NCBI RefSeq assembly: GCF_947654165.1
Contig: NZ_CANTKB010000008.1
Coordinates: 65,876-129,875, forward strand
Source: an uncultured Blautia sp.
Lineage (GTDB): Bacteria; Bacillota; Clostridia; Lachnospirales; Lachnospiraceae
Direction: 5' to 3'
DNA: 64,000 bases
A program made the translations under genes and the position numbers. The number at the start of each line of letters is the position of its first letter. The stretch's first letter is position 1. Of the stretch, positions 28,337-36,564 are shown in pieces. A model generated the notes under the pieces. It made no database searches. It saw nothing but the letters and a program-made list of their open reading frames with translations, and was not told the DNA's origin.

Positions 28337-28875
28337 TTTTCTTCCACCAATTTAATGTTTTTTGTTGCTTTTTCTATAATTCTTAATACATCGGGGCTTA
28401 ATTTTTTACGTTCTTTCTCTCTAGCCTGTTCTGCTCTGTATGTACGCATGAAATTTGACTGCATGACATTCCACCCATTACCGTCTATATTATCCATTAT
28501 AGCCCATTCATAGAGTTGCCTTGGGCTCACAATTGTTTTTTGCACAATCGTAGGAAGCTTTTTGAATTCTTCTTCGAAATTATAAATGGAATTTCTCAGT
28601 GCCTTTTGTACCATTTCCCATGCTGCCATTTCATTTAATTCGCTATCATGTTCCGTAATGCTTGCTGCTTGTTTCCTTATACTCGCAACACTCGGCTCAC
28701 GTTCTTCTGACTGCATATATTTTTTAATTGCAAAACTGGCAGTCTTGTAGTCAATATCTTTTAACATTTCGTACCATATATCAAATGCATCTTGATCCGG
28801 TATAAATGCTGGATGCGTATACACAGCTTTCATTGCTTTTACCAATATTTTAAACTCATCTCTTGTCATGTCCAA
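28333..28875 (-). CDS. helicase loader/inhibitor-like protein (G39P type)
   Basis: The 180-residue protein starts DEFKILVKAMKAVYTHPAFI with DIWYEMLKDIDYKTASFAIKK, the helical N-terminal pattern of phage G39P-type loaders, then a Lys/Glu-rich C-terminus. These bring the replicative helicase to the initiator-origin complex. It lies directly downstream of the initiator gene with a 10-base overlap, as in other Firmicutes phages. The family call is by pattern. Confidence 0.7.
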   Translation of the reverse strand: MDMTRDEFKILVKAMKAVYTHPAFIPDQDAFDIWYEMLKDIDYKTASFAIKKYMQSEEREPSVASIRKQAASITEHDSELNEMAAWEMVQKALRNSIYNFEEEFKKLPTIVQKTIVSPRQLYEWAIMDNIDGNGWNVMQSNFMRTYRAEQAREKERKKLSPDVLRIIEKATKNIKLVEEK

Positions 28876-29678
28876 CTATCCACCTTGCTCACTCTATTTC
28901 GAACTACATCCATATAGCTACCGCCTACATTCTTTTTTTTGCCAATCCTTTCCCATACAATTCCCTGATAACCGTTCGAAATACTTTCTTCTATGGCATC
29001 TGCAACTGCTTCATCTCCAAATTTCTCCGCTTTTTCAAAAATCGTTTTCAGTAATGTCCTCATCCCACGTTCCTTATATGTAAATTTCCGTTCTCTCTTG
29101 TATTCAATCCAGCTCTCTATATACTCTAATAAATAATTAGATATATCAAATTCTTTAATTATTCTAGTATATATATCTTTATAATTCTCTTTTTTATTAA
29201 CAGAATTACAGATAACAGAATCAGTATCAGATACAGTATCAGAAACAGATGCTTGTATGGGGTATGTATGGGGCATACAAGGGGTATCATTTTTAACTAA
29301 ATTGATAATAGAAAACACCTGATTTCTAAGGCTTTCAGACTTTATATACTTTGCTACATTTTCAACACCAGACAATGTCTTTTCTGATTTGCTCCAGTTA
29401 TATTTATACCAATTCAAAAGTAAAACTTCTTTCGTTTTTGCATCATACTGGATGACTTTATGAAAGTTTTGAAACCTGTCCAAAAGCCGTATAATCGTAT
29501 CTTTGTTATATCCAGTATGCCTTGCCATTTGCGAATAACTATATTCATAGCATCCGCATATATTGGTCTGTGGGTTTGTCATAAGATATAAGTAAAAATA
29601 CCTATCTTCCGGCGTAAAATCATCTTCAATTTTATTATCTGTCCAAAAAGATAATTGTACATTCCTATAAATTGCCAT
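28866..29678 (-). CDS. phage replisome organizer (DnaD-like replication initiator)
   Basis: About 270 residues. An N-terminal winged helix (MAIYRNVQLSFWTDNKIEDD, YFYLYLMTNPQTNICGCYE, then RLLDRF) binds the phage origin, and a C-terminal DnaD-like helical part (GMRTLLKTIFEKAEKFGDEA, ISNGYQGIVWER) binds helicase loader or DNA. I chose ATG 29678 because GGAGG lies 6 bases upstream. The origin usually lies inside such genes, and an A/T-rich stretch near 29130-29280 would be a candidate. Confidence 0.85.
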   Translation of the reverse strand: MAIYRNVQLSFWTDNKIEDDFTPEDRYFYLYLMTNPQTNICGCYEYSYSQMARHTGYNKDTIIRLLDRFQNFHKVIQYDAKTKEVLLLNWYKYNWSKSEKTLSGVENVAKYIKSESLRNQVFSIINLVKNDTPCMPHTYPIQASVSDTVSDTDSVICNSVNKKENYKDIYTRIIKEFDISNYLLEYIESWIEYKRERKFTYKERGMRTLLKTIFEKAEKFGDEAVADAIEESISNGYQGIVWERIGKKKNVGGSYMDVVRNRVSKVDSWT

Positions 29679-29976
29679 GTTTATCCTCCAAATAGTCAAG
29701 ACAATGATTCCAACCTTTTTCGTAGTCCGTATATTCCAAAGGCAGGATAAGGCTTATCTGAAATTGTGATGGTTCTTTCTTTTCTGGAAATTTTCGTATC
29801 GGACACCAATCCGGCTTTCCCTGCGTATAACTCACATCAATTTCTTTGAACTCATTATGATTATTTTGATTATTTACTAACACACAACAAGCCTGTATTC
29901 CCTCGTGTAGTTCGACACAGAACCTACAATCCAAACAGGTTTCATGTACATCTACTAAAATAAATCCTTTTTCCAT
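29665..29976 (-). CDS. hypothetical phage protein with Cys cluster
   Basis: About 103 residues, MEKGFILVDVHETCLDCRFC then a Cys-Cys pair at about 31, and a DWCPIRKFPEKKE motif. This Cys pattern plus DWCP is common in Firmicutes phage genomes near replication genes, function unknown. Start 29976 chosen for GGGAG 7 bases upstream. Confidence 0.75.
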   Translation of the reverse strand: MEKGFILVDVHETCLDCRFCVELHEGIQACCVLVNNQNNHNEFKEIDVSYTQGKPDWCPIRKFPEKKEPSQFQISLILPLEYTDYEKGWNHCLDYLEDKHGNL

Positions 29977-29978
29977 AA

Positions 29979-30023
29979 TCAGTTCTCCATTTCCCATACA
30001 GGTTTCTTCTCTAAGTTATCCAT
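29979..30023 (-). CDS. 14-residue leader-type peptide
   Basis: The tiny frame MDNLEKKPVWEMEN has a very strong AAGGAGG before its ATG and ends 2 bases before the next gene's start codon. It could couple translation to that gene. Coding is not proven. Confidence 0.35.
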   Translation of the reverse strand: MDNLEKKPVWEMEN

Positions 30024-30024
30024 T

Positions 30025-30147
30025 TTATAATCCTCCTTCCGGATTCTCCCATATCAACGCTTGTCCACAAGCTATAAAATAATCCGTTTCACAAGATTTC
30101 AATTCACATCCACATTTAGGACAACATCCTCCAAAATATAGAATAAA
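30025..30147 (-). pseudogene. zinc-ribbon fragment without a start codon
   Basis: The frame continues after the stop of the upstream 92-residue gene and encodes GGCCPKCGCELKS...CGQALIWENPEGGL, a CX2C...C zinc-ribbon end like that of the protein at 42780-43055. No ATG, GTG or TTG lies in frame. It is either a remnant or starts with a rare codon. Confidence 0.45.
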
Positions 30148-30426
30148 TTAAAGTAATGTCACAGCATGGAAAATGATAAATCCGTTGCCAAATTCATAAG
30201 CTAGATGTACATCTTCGTATGCTTCGCTTATACCAGGGTTCTGATTAATAATTTTAACACAAACCCATTCGTCAAACCCCAAATAATGTGTACGTACTCT
30301 GTATGAACTATCTAATTCTTTGACAAGATTCTTAAAGCTTGTGAAAGGAATCCCAATGATTTCAGCTAATTTTTCCATCTCCTCATCGAAATTTTCGTCT
30401 GTTAATACCGTTTTACTGTATCTCAT
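30148..30426 (-). CDS. hypothetical phage protein
   Basis: About 92 residues starting MRYSKTVLTDENFDEEMEKL, with GGGAGG 6 bases upstream. It has no motif I recognise; the second half alternates hydrophobic residues as in a small alpha/beta fold. It lies between the PAPS-reductase-fold gene and the zinc-ribbon fragment. Confidence 0.65.
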   Translation of the reverse strand: MRYSKTVLTDENFDEEMEKLAEIIGIPFTSFKNLVKELDSSYRVRTHYLGFDEWVCVKIINQNPGISEAYEDVHLAYEFGNGFIIFHAVTLL

Positions 30427-30465
30427 CTCTACCTCCCTCCCATTCATACAAATGAAAATGTAATT

Positions 30466-31194
30466 TCATGCATCAATTTCTTTTTTGAATCTTTCTTCTA
30501 AGTCAAATACCGACTTACCAATTCCTTTCATTGGAGAATCAATTCGACTCTGTATTCCTCTTAATTTTTGCCAGTATTCAGGAAGATACATGTAGATATT
30601 TTTAAGTTCTTTTAAATTTTTATTTCTGCAACACCAGCAACTTACTCGATCCAATACATCATACAGTTCAATATTATTTTCTTTCCAGTTAAAGCCTTTA
30701 TCATAACAGTATTGCAAACAATCTTCTTCTGTCATTTTCCAATCTACCAAGGGATATATTTTATGAATATCGTTTCTGATTCTTGATGATTCATCATATG
30801 CAATTCCTACATATTCAAATATTTCTTCATCTCCATATGTATCCTTGTAATGTTTTTTAATTGTTGTTAATTTACCGCTAGTTCCCCATCTTGCACAACC
30901 ACCACACCACTCATATCCATAATGATACGGATATTTTTGTTTTTCTGGCTTTCTGTATTTAACTGGTCTAATAAGCATATCAAATAAGAATGAATTCTTT
31001 GAACTAAGTTCTGTATATCTAATATGTTTTTCAAATAACATTTCTTTCAATATATCTCTGTTACGATATATTGAATCAAATTCCATTCCTGTATCGTAAA
31101 ATACAACCTCATCTAAAGTCTTATTTTCTTCTAAAAGTCTTAAAACCATAGCAAGACTATCTTTCCCAAAGCTACAACTTGCAATATACTTCAT
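30466..31194 (-). CDS. PAPS-reductase-fold phage protein (first copy)
   Basis: About 242 residues in the adenine-nucleotide alpha-hydrolase fold: PP-loop SFGKDSLAM near residue 8, FYDTGMEFDS near 35, EWCGGCARWGTSGK near 95 and a C-terminal CWCCRNKN cluster. Phage members are annotated as phosphoadenosine phosphosulfate reductases or DndC-like; they may activate substrates by adenylylation for sulfur or nucleic-acid modification. ATG 31194 overlaps the stop of a 26-residue upstream frame (ATGA). A second, divergent member is at 39338-40105. Confidence 0.85.
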   Translation of the reverse strand: MKYIASCSFGKDSLAMVLRLLEENKTLDEVVFYDTGMEFDSIYRNRDILKEMLFEKHIRYTELSSKNSFLFDMLIRPVKYRKPEKQKYPYHYGYEWCGGCARWGTSGKLTTIKKHYKDTYGDEEIFEYVGIAYDESSRIRNDIHKIYPLVDWKMTEEDCLQYCYDKGFNWKENNIELYDVLDRVSCWCCRNKNLKELKNIYMYLPEYWQKLRGIQSRIDSPMKGIGKSVFDLEERFKKEIDA

Positions 31195-31271
31195 ACCAAC
31201 CACTTACCTAAATCGGTTCGTGGAAATGCTAGTAGCCTCCCATGCTCAACATTTAAGACCGCCATACCCAT
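31191..31271 (-). CDS. 26-residue peptide coupled to the PAPS-reductase-fold gene
   Basis: MGMAVLNVEHGRLLAFPRTD followed by LGKWLV ends in a TGA overlapping the next ATG. A GGGATGG precedes it. The long leader (31272-31404) upstream carries little else besides a hairpin, so this may be a regulatory leader peptide. Coding is not proven. Confidence 0.4.
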   Translation of the reverse strand: MGMAVLNVEHGRLLAFPRTDLGKWLV

Positions 31272-31382
31272 CCCGTAATATGGTAGCTACCTTACACAGC
31301 TTTACTATTCAATATATTTGTAAAGAAGATCTCACGCTGTTTTCTAGCACTTTACTTATATGTACAACACTCTCATATAAAA

Positions 31383-31396
31383 CCTAGTCTACTAGG
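31383..31396 (-). terminator. hairpin CCTAGT-AG-ACTAGG followed by TTTTAT
   Basis: A perfect 6-bp stem with a T-rich tail on the minus strand, placed after the 70-residue gene and before the leader of the PAPS-reductase-fold gene; a weak terminator or attenuator. Between 31272 and 31382 I see no gene. Confidence 0.5.
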
Positions 31397-31404
31397 ATTA
31401 GGTA

Positions 31405-31617
31405 TTACTCCTTTTCTCTTATAGTTTTATTATGTTCTTCTAATTTTCCATCTTCAATCATCTTTAACTTAATTAATGCCATTCCAATAGAGTGACAAAT
31501 TCCATATGGTAGATTCTTCTGAATCATTGCAAAATCTTCTAATGCCAATTCAGAAAAATTATCATCCCAGGGAAATGACAATGACTCTTCTTGAATTGTA
31601 AATCCTTGTTCTTTCAC
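31405..31617 (-). CDS. hypothetical phage protein, 70 residues
   Basis: GTG start with AGGTGA upstream. The acidic start and helical middle (DFAMIQKNLPYGICHSIGMA) have no known match. It follows the 58-residue gene after a gap of 24 bases. Confidence 0.6.
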   Translation of the reverse strand: MKEQGFTIQEESLSFPWDDNFSELALEDFAMIQKNLPYGICHSIGMALIKLKMIEDGKLEEHNKTIREKE

Positions 31618-31641
31618 TCAATCACCTCATATCCAATAATT

Positions 31642-31818
31642 TCACCAGCTTCTACTTTGTAAATCTTGTATTGCTTCTTCTTCGGTCTTAAATCTGTAAG
31701 TACAAATATGACCTTTTGTAAGATTTACAAAGCTATATGTATTATCAGACTTATTTTTCAGAATCGTTACTAATACATTTCCTTTATTTCGCTTCACTAA
31801 ATAATATTTATTCTTCAT
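31642..31818 (-). CDS. 58-residue phage protein
   Basis: MKNKYYLVKRNKGNVLVTIL begins a compact beta-rich protein with NTYSFVNLTKGHICTYRF and a terminal helix EEEAIQDLQ. The ATG overlaps the preceding stop (ATGA). Similar small proteins occur in clostridial prophages; function unknown. Confidence 0.65.
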   Translation of the reverse strand: MKNKYYLVKRNKGNVLVTILKNKSDNTYSFVNLTKGHICTYRFKTEEEAIQDLQSRSW

Positions 31819-32132
31819 AATCCGAACCTCTCTCCATATCCAGAAATTAAAATATTCATGTTATTAATATGATCTATAAACTCCGAAACACTCTTATCTT
31901 TCTTAATTTGGTTTCTCATATCTTCCTCTGTCAATTCCGTGTACTCCAGAAGTCTCTGGATCCAATCATCTTTCTGCCGAATGCTTTCTTCCAGTTCGTG
32001 AATCTTCCGATTTAGAACTTCGATTTCTCGAAGATTTTCTTTAATTTCACGTTGCAAAGTGGAAATTTCATGGCGGTACTTTACACGTTCCTTGTCAAAT
32101 GCAAGGTCTTTCTTAGATTTTTCTGTTTTCAT
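31815..32132 (-). CDS. coiled-coil phage protein (module copy A)
   Basis: About 105 residues, mostly one coiled coil (KDLAFDKERVKYRHEISTLQ, then heptads to YTELTEEDM), with a short C-terminal domain. A paralogue with the same start lies at 49861-50178 but has a stop codon exactly where this one reads LTEED. Start 32132 chosen for GAGGGAAA upstream. It may be a structural or accessory DNA-binding protein; no family is known to me. Confidence 0.7.
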   Translation of the reverse strand: MKTEKSKKDLAFDKERVKYRHEISTLQREIKENLREIEVLNRKIHELEESIRQKDDWIQRLLEYTELTEEDMRNQIKKDKSVSEFIDHINNMNILISGYGERFGL

Positions 32133-32140
32133 ATTTTCCC

Positions 32141-32368
32141 TCACTCTTCCGATTTCTGAAGCCACTCTAAAATACGTTTATCAGGCTCTCTATCCTTGAT
32201 TCCGTGGCAATATTTTTCATTCATCGACTGGCAAATAGGAAACCCACATTCTTCATCAGAAAAACTAGAACTGCATCTTATTGCTTCAATAAATTTTGCT
32301 AATTCTTCATCATTTAAACCTCTGATCCTATCCGCATTTGTTTGTTTACTATCTGAAATGATTTCAAT
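32141..32368 (-). CDS. small phage protein MIEIISD family (module copy A)
   Basis: About 75 residues starting MIEIISDSKQTNADRIRGL, with a Cys pair later and a terminal EWLQKSEE. GGAGGTGTAAGG precedes ATG 32368. The paralogue at 50187-50360 shares the first ~15 residues and the EWLQ end but differs in the middle, suggesting a conserved frame around a variable Cys-containing region. Confidence 0.7.
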   Translation of the reverse strand: MEIISDSKQTNADRIRGLNDEELAKFIEAIRCSSSFSDEECGFPICQSMNEKYCHGIKDREPDKRILEWLQKSEE

Positions 32369-32394
32369 CATCCTTACACCTCCGTTAATTACTT

Positions 32395-32544
32395 TCATTT
32401 TCTGCTTTTTTGCATTTTATGACAATCTTCTGTCCATTCCAAAAATGCAAAACTATGAGGAATCAGTAATTTAATATGCCTTTTATTTCTAAAACATTTC
32501 ATATCATTGCATTCGCTTATACAATATGTAATATCTTCACTCAT
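32395..32544 (-). CDS. small Cys-containing phage protein (module copy A)
   Basis: 49 residues, MSEDITYCISECNDMKCFRN then KHIKLLIPHSFAF-like text. The ATG overlaps the preceding stop (ATGA). The paralogue at 50362-50538 keeps MSEDITYC and HIKLLIPYSFA. Four cysteines suggest a zinc finger. Confidence 0.7.
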   Translation of the reverse strand: MSEDITYCISECNDMKCFRNKRHIKLLIPHSFAFLEWTEDCHKMQKSRK

Positions 32545-32717
32545 AATCGTTTCATCTCCAAATCTCCCTTGGTTAACCTGTTGTACGTCCAATCAAGTAG
32601 CATTAGTAAATCATCTCTTGTAGTTCCATTATGTGTCTCAAGAGACAATTCCTTTTCTATAATTTTTAATTTCTCTTTATCTGTTAAGTCACAAAATGAT
32701 TGTCTATTATATTTCAT
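32541..32717 (-). CDS. 58-residue phage protein (module copy A)
   Basis: MKYNRQSFCDLTDKEKLKII, then ETHNGTTRDDLLMLLDWTYN; helical and acidic. It overlaps the flanking genes by 4 bases on both sides. The paralogue at 50884-51051 is about two-thirds identical, with the strictly kept core HNGTT.DDL.MLLDWTYNRL. Confidence 0.75.
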   Translation of the reverse strand: MKYNRQSFCDLTDKEKLKIIEKELSLETHNGTTRDDLLMLLDWTYNRLTKGDLEMKRL

Positions 32718-33553
32718 AAGTCATCACCATATATAGCATTTGCCTCTTTCTCTTTTCCTCTCTCCATATAATAATCATAAAGAAATTCCTTCTGAGCTTT
32801 CGTATATCGTTTCATCGGATTCTTTGTCGGAAAAGCAATTCCCTGACTCGGATTGTGCAAGAGAACCCATCCTCTTTCGACGAGCCAGTCTCCTGCTCCG
32901 ATCAGTCCGACATTACATTTTGTCTGCAAGTTGATGTCTCCGTTCATTGCTTCCTCCGGAAACTTTTCGTCCATATAATTCTGTGCCCATTCCTGATGTA
33001 CTCCCCATTCCACTTCATGAAAAGTTCCGTCCGGCTCTAGCCATCCATAGTCCTCTGTCGAATGTTCTTTCTCATCCATCGTACGCTCCATAAACCCTGC
33101 CAGCATATCTGAACCGTACCGACTTTCTATCGGCTGATCAGTCCTATGCCTAACCTCGTTTTTCAAATATTCTGGAACATATTCCATTGCAACTGCATAC
33201 CATTCCATATACATTTCCTTTTCTTTTTCAGCTTTTTCCTTTTTTCTGATTGCCTCCACATATCGGCTGAAAATATTGAACTGTTCTGGAACATCTGTCT
33301 GTTCATCTGCATTATATGTGGTCAAACAGAATGTTCCTTCTGCGGTATTTCCAGAGAGTTCAGCTCTTCCAAGCAATACATCTTCAGCTAACCGTCTTAA
33401 TGTCTTCTCAGACTGGTTTGTTCCACCCATGCAGCTCAACAGCAAATCCATAACTTTTTCGAATTCTCTCCCTTCGCAAAACATCCATTCCCTTGCAAGC
33501 TGTGTGATAAACTTTCCTTCAATATTGAATGTTACTTCTTTTTTCTCTAACAT
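32714..33553 (-). CDS. hypothetical phage protein, 279 residues
   Basis: The N-terminus resembles a small helical domain and the middle is charged (RKKEKAEKEKEMYMEW); the C-terminus has NVGLIGAGDWLVERGWVLLH and a Tyr/Lys-rich tail. I do not recognise a family. It overlaps the 58-residue gene by 4 bases. Confidence 0.7.
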   Translation of the reverse strand: MLEKKEVTFNIEGKFITQLAREWMFCEGREFEKVMDLLLSCMGGTNQSEKTLRRLAEDVLLGRAELSGNTAEGTFCLTTYNADEQTDVPEQFNIFSRYVEAIRKKEKAEKEKEMYMEWYAVAMEYVPEYLKNEVRHRTDQPIESRYGSDMLAGFMERTMDEKEHSTEDYGWLEPDGTFHEVEWGVHQEWAQNYMDEKFPEEAMNGDINLQTKCNVGLIGAGDWLVERGWVLLHNPSQGIAFPTKNPMKRYTKAQKEFLYDYYMERGKEKEANAIYGDDL

Positions 33554-33556
33554 ATG

Positions 33557-33790
33557 CTACGCCTCCACCTCATCAAAATACTCTTTTAAATGCTCTTTCG
33601 TAATTTCCAACCATGAACCATCTACTGCATCAAGATGAACATGATCAGAACCACCAATCATCATGTATCCGCTTTTGTCCAATTCATAGATCTTTCCTTC
33701 TTCGATTACTATGGTTTCATTCTCAATACATAATCCATCGTCATCGTATTTATCTACGCAAAATAATTTCTTGCATTTGAATCTTTTCAC
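33557..33790 (-). CDS. small phage protein, 77 residues
   Basis: MKRFKCKKLFCVDKYDDDGL then a beta-rich body (VIEEGKIYELDKSGYMMIGG) and a C-terminal helix EITKEHLKEYF. It looks like a small beta-barrel (SH3-like) fold. Neighbours suggest an early accessory gene; role unknown. Confidence 0.7.
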   Translation of the reverse strand: MKRFKCKKLFCVDKYDDDGLCIENETIVIEEGKIYELDKSGYMMIGGSDHVHLDAVDGSWLEITKEHLKEYFDEVEA

Positions 33791-34213
33791 TTAATCCACC
33801 TCCAATAGCTCCGGATTATCAAAAATGTTTCCGATTACTTCAACCGTTGTTTTTCCATTTTTATTTGGATATAACCCCCAAAATTCTTTCTTTTGATATG
33901 CTGGATACATTATATATAACCCATCTACTCTGCGGATTACTTTCCCTATTGCATTACTTCCTTCACTCCATGCTTGTACAATATCATTCTCCCAAATCTT
34001 CTTACCATTCTTATCTTTTAAACCTATGTACTGGCAGAGGGTTTCTGGATTAATCTCATATTCAAATGGTTCTTTTTCAAGCCCGTTTTCAGACGGATAA
34101 TAATTCCATCCACAGATATAATGCATATCTAAGTCTTGGTCTGCTCTATAATATCCTTCCACCCATTCACCATTATCTTTTCTCTTTGCTTTAAAAATGA
34201 TTTCCCTATTCAT
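33791..34213 (-). CDS. YopX-family phage protein
   Basis: The 140-residue protein has the family start MNREIIFKAKRKDNGEWVEG, then PETLCQYIGLKDKNGKKIWE and NDIVQ. YopX proteins are frequent in Firmicutes prophages; function unknown. One base separates it from the 77-residue gene. Confidence 0.9.
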   Translation of the reverse strand: MNREIIFKAKRKDNGEWVEGYYRADQDLDMHYICGWNYYPSENGLEKEPFEYEINPETLCQYIGLKDKNGKKIWENDIVQAWSEGSNAIGKVIRRVDGLYIMYPAYQKKEFWGLYPNKNGKTTVEVIGNIFDNPELLEVD

Positions 34214-34493
34214 CTTCTAATTCCTCCGCTTTCCTGTCTTCCCACATCTGCCGAAACCGTTCCGAAGCAGCTTCTTTCTGTTCTTCAGATACCTTTCTGG
34301 GCGGACTGCATTTAACCCAGTTCACAGGCACATGGAAGAATGCAGATCCATCTTTATTTTCCACCATAAGTTTAACCTCATCCGGGTGCGACTCTGAATG
34401 CCTCATAAGTTTGCTTTTCCATGCCGTTCCGCTCGGAACCGTTACGCCTGCATAATCCCTATCCTTCGTCCATTCAATTGCAAATTCATTCAT
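34206..34493 (-). CDS. hypothetical phage protein, 95 residues
   Basis: MNEFAIEWTKDRDYAGVTVP, then a beta-rich middle and a Glu-rich helical end (SEEQKEAASERFRQMWEDRK). Overlaps both neighbours by 4-8 bases. No family recognised. Confidence 0.65.
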   Translation of the reverse strand: MNEFAIEWTKDRDYAGVTVPSGTAWKSKLMRHSESHPDEVKLMVENKDGSAFFHVPVNWVKCSPPRKVSEEQKEAASERFRQMWEDRKAEELEDE

Positions 34494-34996
34494 ACTGTCT
34501 TACCTCCAAAAATCAATTTATTTTCCTGTTTCCAATATTCATTAAAACCATCTTCTCTGCTTTCCAAGCACTTGTTTATAGCCACCGTTCTTACCTTGTA
34601 ACATTCCGCGCAGACACCTTTTCCGGGCAAAACATGTTTCTTTCCACATATGTAGCAAATACTATGTGAGCGCCATTCAGACCGATCAAGATCACATCTT
34701 TTCGATTGTCTCTTAGTACGGATTTTAGCCAAACATTTCGCACATTTTGTTTTCCCGGGAATTGCTTTTTCACGCTTGCAATATGTACAGATTCCTTGTT
34801 GTTTCAAAAGATAATATTTATCTAAGTCCTTTTTCTTCATGGAAGAAATATTTCTTTGACGTTTTTCCCTATCATGTATCTTCTCTTTGTCTGCACATTC
34901 AATACACATAACTTTGTTCGGTTCTGCTGCTCTTTTATGGCAACGTACGCATATTCCAATGGATTTATAAAAATCATAGTCTGATTTATTGCTCAT
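34490..34996 (-). CDS. multi-CXXC zinc-finger phage protein
   Basis: The 168-residue, very basic protein has three or four CX2C pairs: CVRCHKRAAEPNKVMCIEC, CTYCKREKAIPGKTKCAKC, CYICGKKHVLPGKGVCAEC, each followed by a helix. The spacing repeats about every 45-50 residues, a tandem zinc-ribbon array probably binding nucleic acid. Confidence 0.75.
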   Translation of the reverse strand: MSNKSDYDFYKSIGICVRCHKRAAEPNKVMCIECADKEKIHDREKRQRNISSMKKKDLDKYYLLKQQGICTYCKREKAIPGKTKCAKCLAKIRTKRQSKRCDLDRSEWRSHSICYICGKKHVLPGKGVCAECYKVRTVAINKCLESREDGFNEYWKQENKLIFGGKTV

Positions 34997-35609
34997 TCTT
35001 CAAAACCTCGTTTTGAGCATACAAAGCAACCGCTACATCCTCAATAAATTCATCTGGAATATAAATTCCTGCCTGCATACAGATTGTGTACTGCACCTTT
35101 GCAATACTCTCAATACTGGAACCCTGCTTTTCCATCGTCTTTGTCAGTGTTTTCAACAGATTCGCCACACCTCCATGCGAAAGAGGTCGTTTTCCATTCT
35201 CTAAAATCTGTTTCTTACTATCAGTAATATCAAAAGTCATTCTGAAATCTCTCCTTTTTCTGTCAAACCATATCTGAAATTCATACCATAGCTGCTTAAA
35301 ACTTTCTGTTGATTTCATGGCATTTTCAATATCTACGCTATATGATTCGGAAAAGAAACATACAACCAATGTATTAGAATTTTGGTCAAACCATCTTCGT
35401 GCCATGTCATGTCGTTTGCACCTGTTCCCCTTGCCCCAGTCATAGATTGACCGAAGCCACATATACCTGTATTCCCCAAGAAAATCTTTGTATGGGTTAT
35501 CTGGATATTCTGTTTTATCTGTTTTAAGCCGTAATATAGGTGGATTATGATTATCTATCACATCTCTACACATATTGCGTAAAGACTCACAACAATATTG
35601 TTCTAACAT
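34986..35609 (-). CDS. hypothetical phage protein, about 207 residues
   Basis: It starts MLEQYCCESLRNMCRDVI and is rich in aromatic and basic residues, with MTFDITDSKKQILENGKRPL in the middle and a helical C-terminus. The open frame extends to 35678 inside the next gene; ATG 35609 (GGGGTAG upstream) avoids that. No family recognised. Confidence 0.6.
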   Translation of the reverse strand: MLEQYCCESLRNMCRDVIDNHNPPILRLKTDKTEYPDNPYKDFLGEYRYMWLRSIYDWGKGNRCKRHDMARRWFDQNSNTLVVCFFSESYSVDIENAMKSTESFKQLWYEFQIWFDRKRRDFRMTFDITDSKKQILENGKRPLSHGGVANLLKTLTKTMEKQGSSIESIAKVQYTICMQAGIYIPDEFIEDVAVALYAQNEVLKNEQ

Positions 35610-35637
35610 CTTTGTTCTACCCCACAATCCCAAATAT

Positions 35638-36564
35638 TCAACTGTTTGAAACAAGGGATTCCGATAAAAAATCTTCAATACTCATCTGTCCTACTGGACA
35701 ATTCATAATCCCAGTGTTCAAAGCTTCTTCACAGTTTCCCTTCATCTGATGAAAATAACTTTCCTTCAATTCACTTGAAATTGCTCTCCTACCAAGAGTT
35801 AATGCCACATATGGAGTACTTCCGATTCCACCAAATGGATCAAAAACAATATCATTCGGATTTGTCCATAACTCAATGCAACGCTGGATTACTTCAAGCT
35901 GTAATGGGCAAATATGACGTTCATCTTTTTCTGACCTAGCTGATTTTTTCTGCAATGTATCTGATTGACGAATGTCCATCCATACAGGGCTTGCGTAATT
36001 TTGCCAAACATCAACAGGAAATGTTTCGTGCGTGTGTGAAACACGCTCTGGATTTTCGCCTGGCTTTCTCATGGTAACAATATAATCCGGAATTCCCTGA
36101 CGGTTCATAGCACTGTCTTTCCTAATCTGTTTATGTAACAGTCCTAATGCTTTGGTTCTCTGCATTTCAGTTACCGGATTTTTCCAAATCGTAACCTTGC
36201 TGTGATAAACGAAACCACAATCCTCAAAAATTTGTCTTACAATAGCCGGAAAGTCTTTCAAACCAATTACTCCATCACGCTCTTTCATGAGTGGTAAATC
36301 CATACAATGGAATGAAAGAAGCCGCCCTGGCATTGTAATTCTGTACAATTCCTTTGCAAGATAAATAAAATGCTGATAAAATTCATCATCTCCTTTGCTG
36401 TTACCCATGTCTCTATCACTGTTTGAATATGTATACAGGCTTGCAAAAGGCGGAGAAAAAATTGTGTAGTGAATGCTGTTATCCGGAATTTCCTTTACAA
36501 TTTCCACGGAATCCCCATTATAAATTGCATACTTATTTTTGATTACCTGTTCCAGTACGTTCAT
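35638..36564 (-). CDS. site-specific DNA methyltransferase (N4/N6 amino type)
   Basis: The 308-residue protein has motif IV IFSPPFASLYTYS (about 34; SPPF favours N4-cytosine or N6-adenine modification), and near the C-terminus motif X/I VFDPFGGIGSTPYVALTLGR (about 250), giving the beta-class order. It overlaps the helicase by 4 bases. No restriction partner is nearby, so it likely protects phage DNA from host restriction. Confidence 0.88.
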   Translation of the reverse strand: MNVLEQVIKNKYAIYNGDSVEIVKEIPDNSIHYTIFSPPFASLYTYSNSDRDMGNSKGDDEFYQHFIYLAKELYRITMPGRLLSFHCMDLPLMKERDGVIGLKDFPAIVRQIFEDCGFVYHSKVTIWKNPVTEMQRTKALGLLHKQIRKDSAMNRQGIPDYIVTMRKPGENPERVSHTHETFPVDVWQNYASPVWMDIRQSDTLQKKSARSEKDERHICPLQLEVIQRCIELWTNPNDIVFDPFGGIGSTPYVALTLGRRAISSELKESYFHQMKGNCEEALNTGIMNCPVGQMSIEDFLSESLVSNS

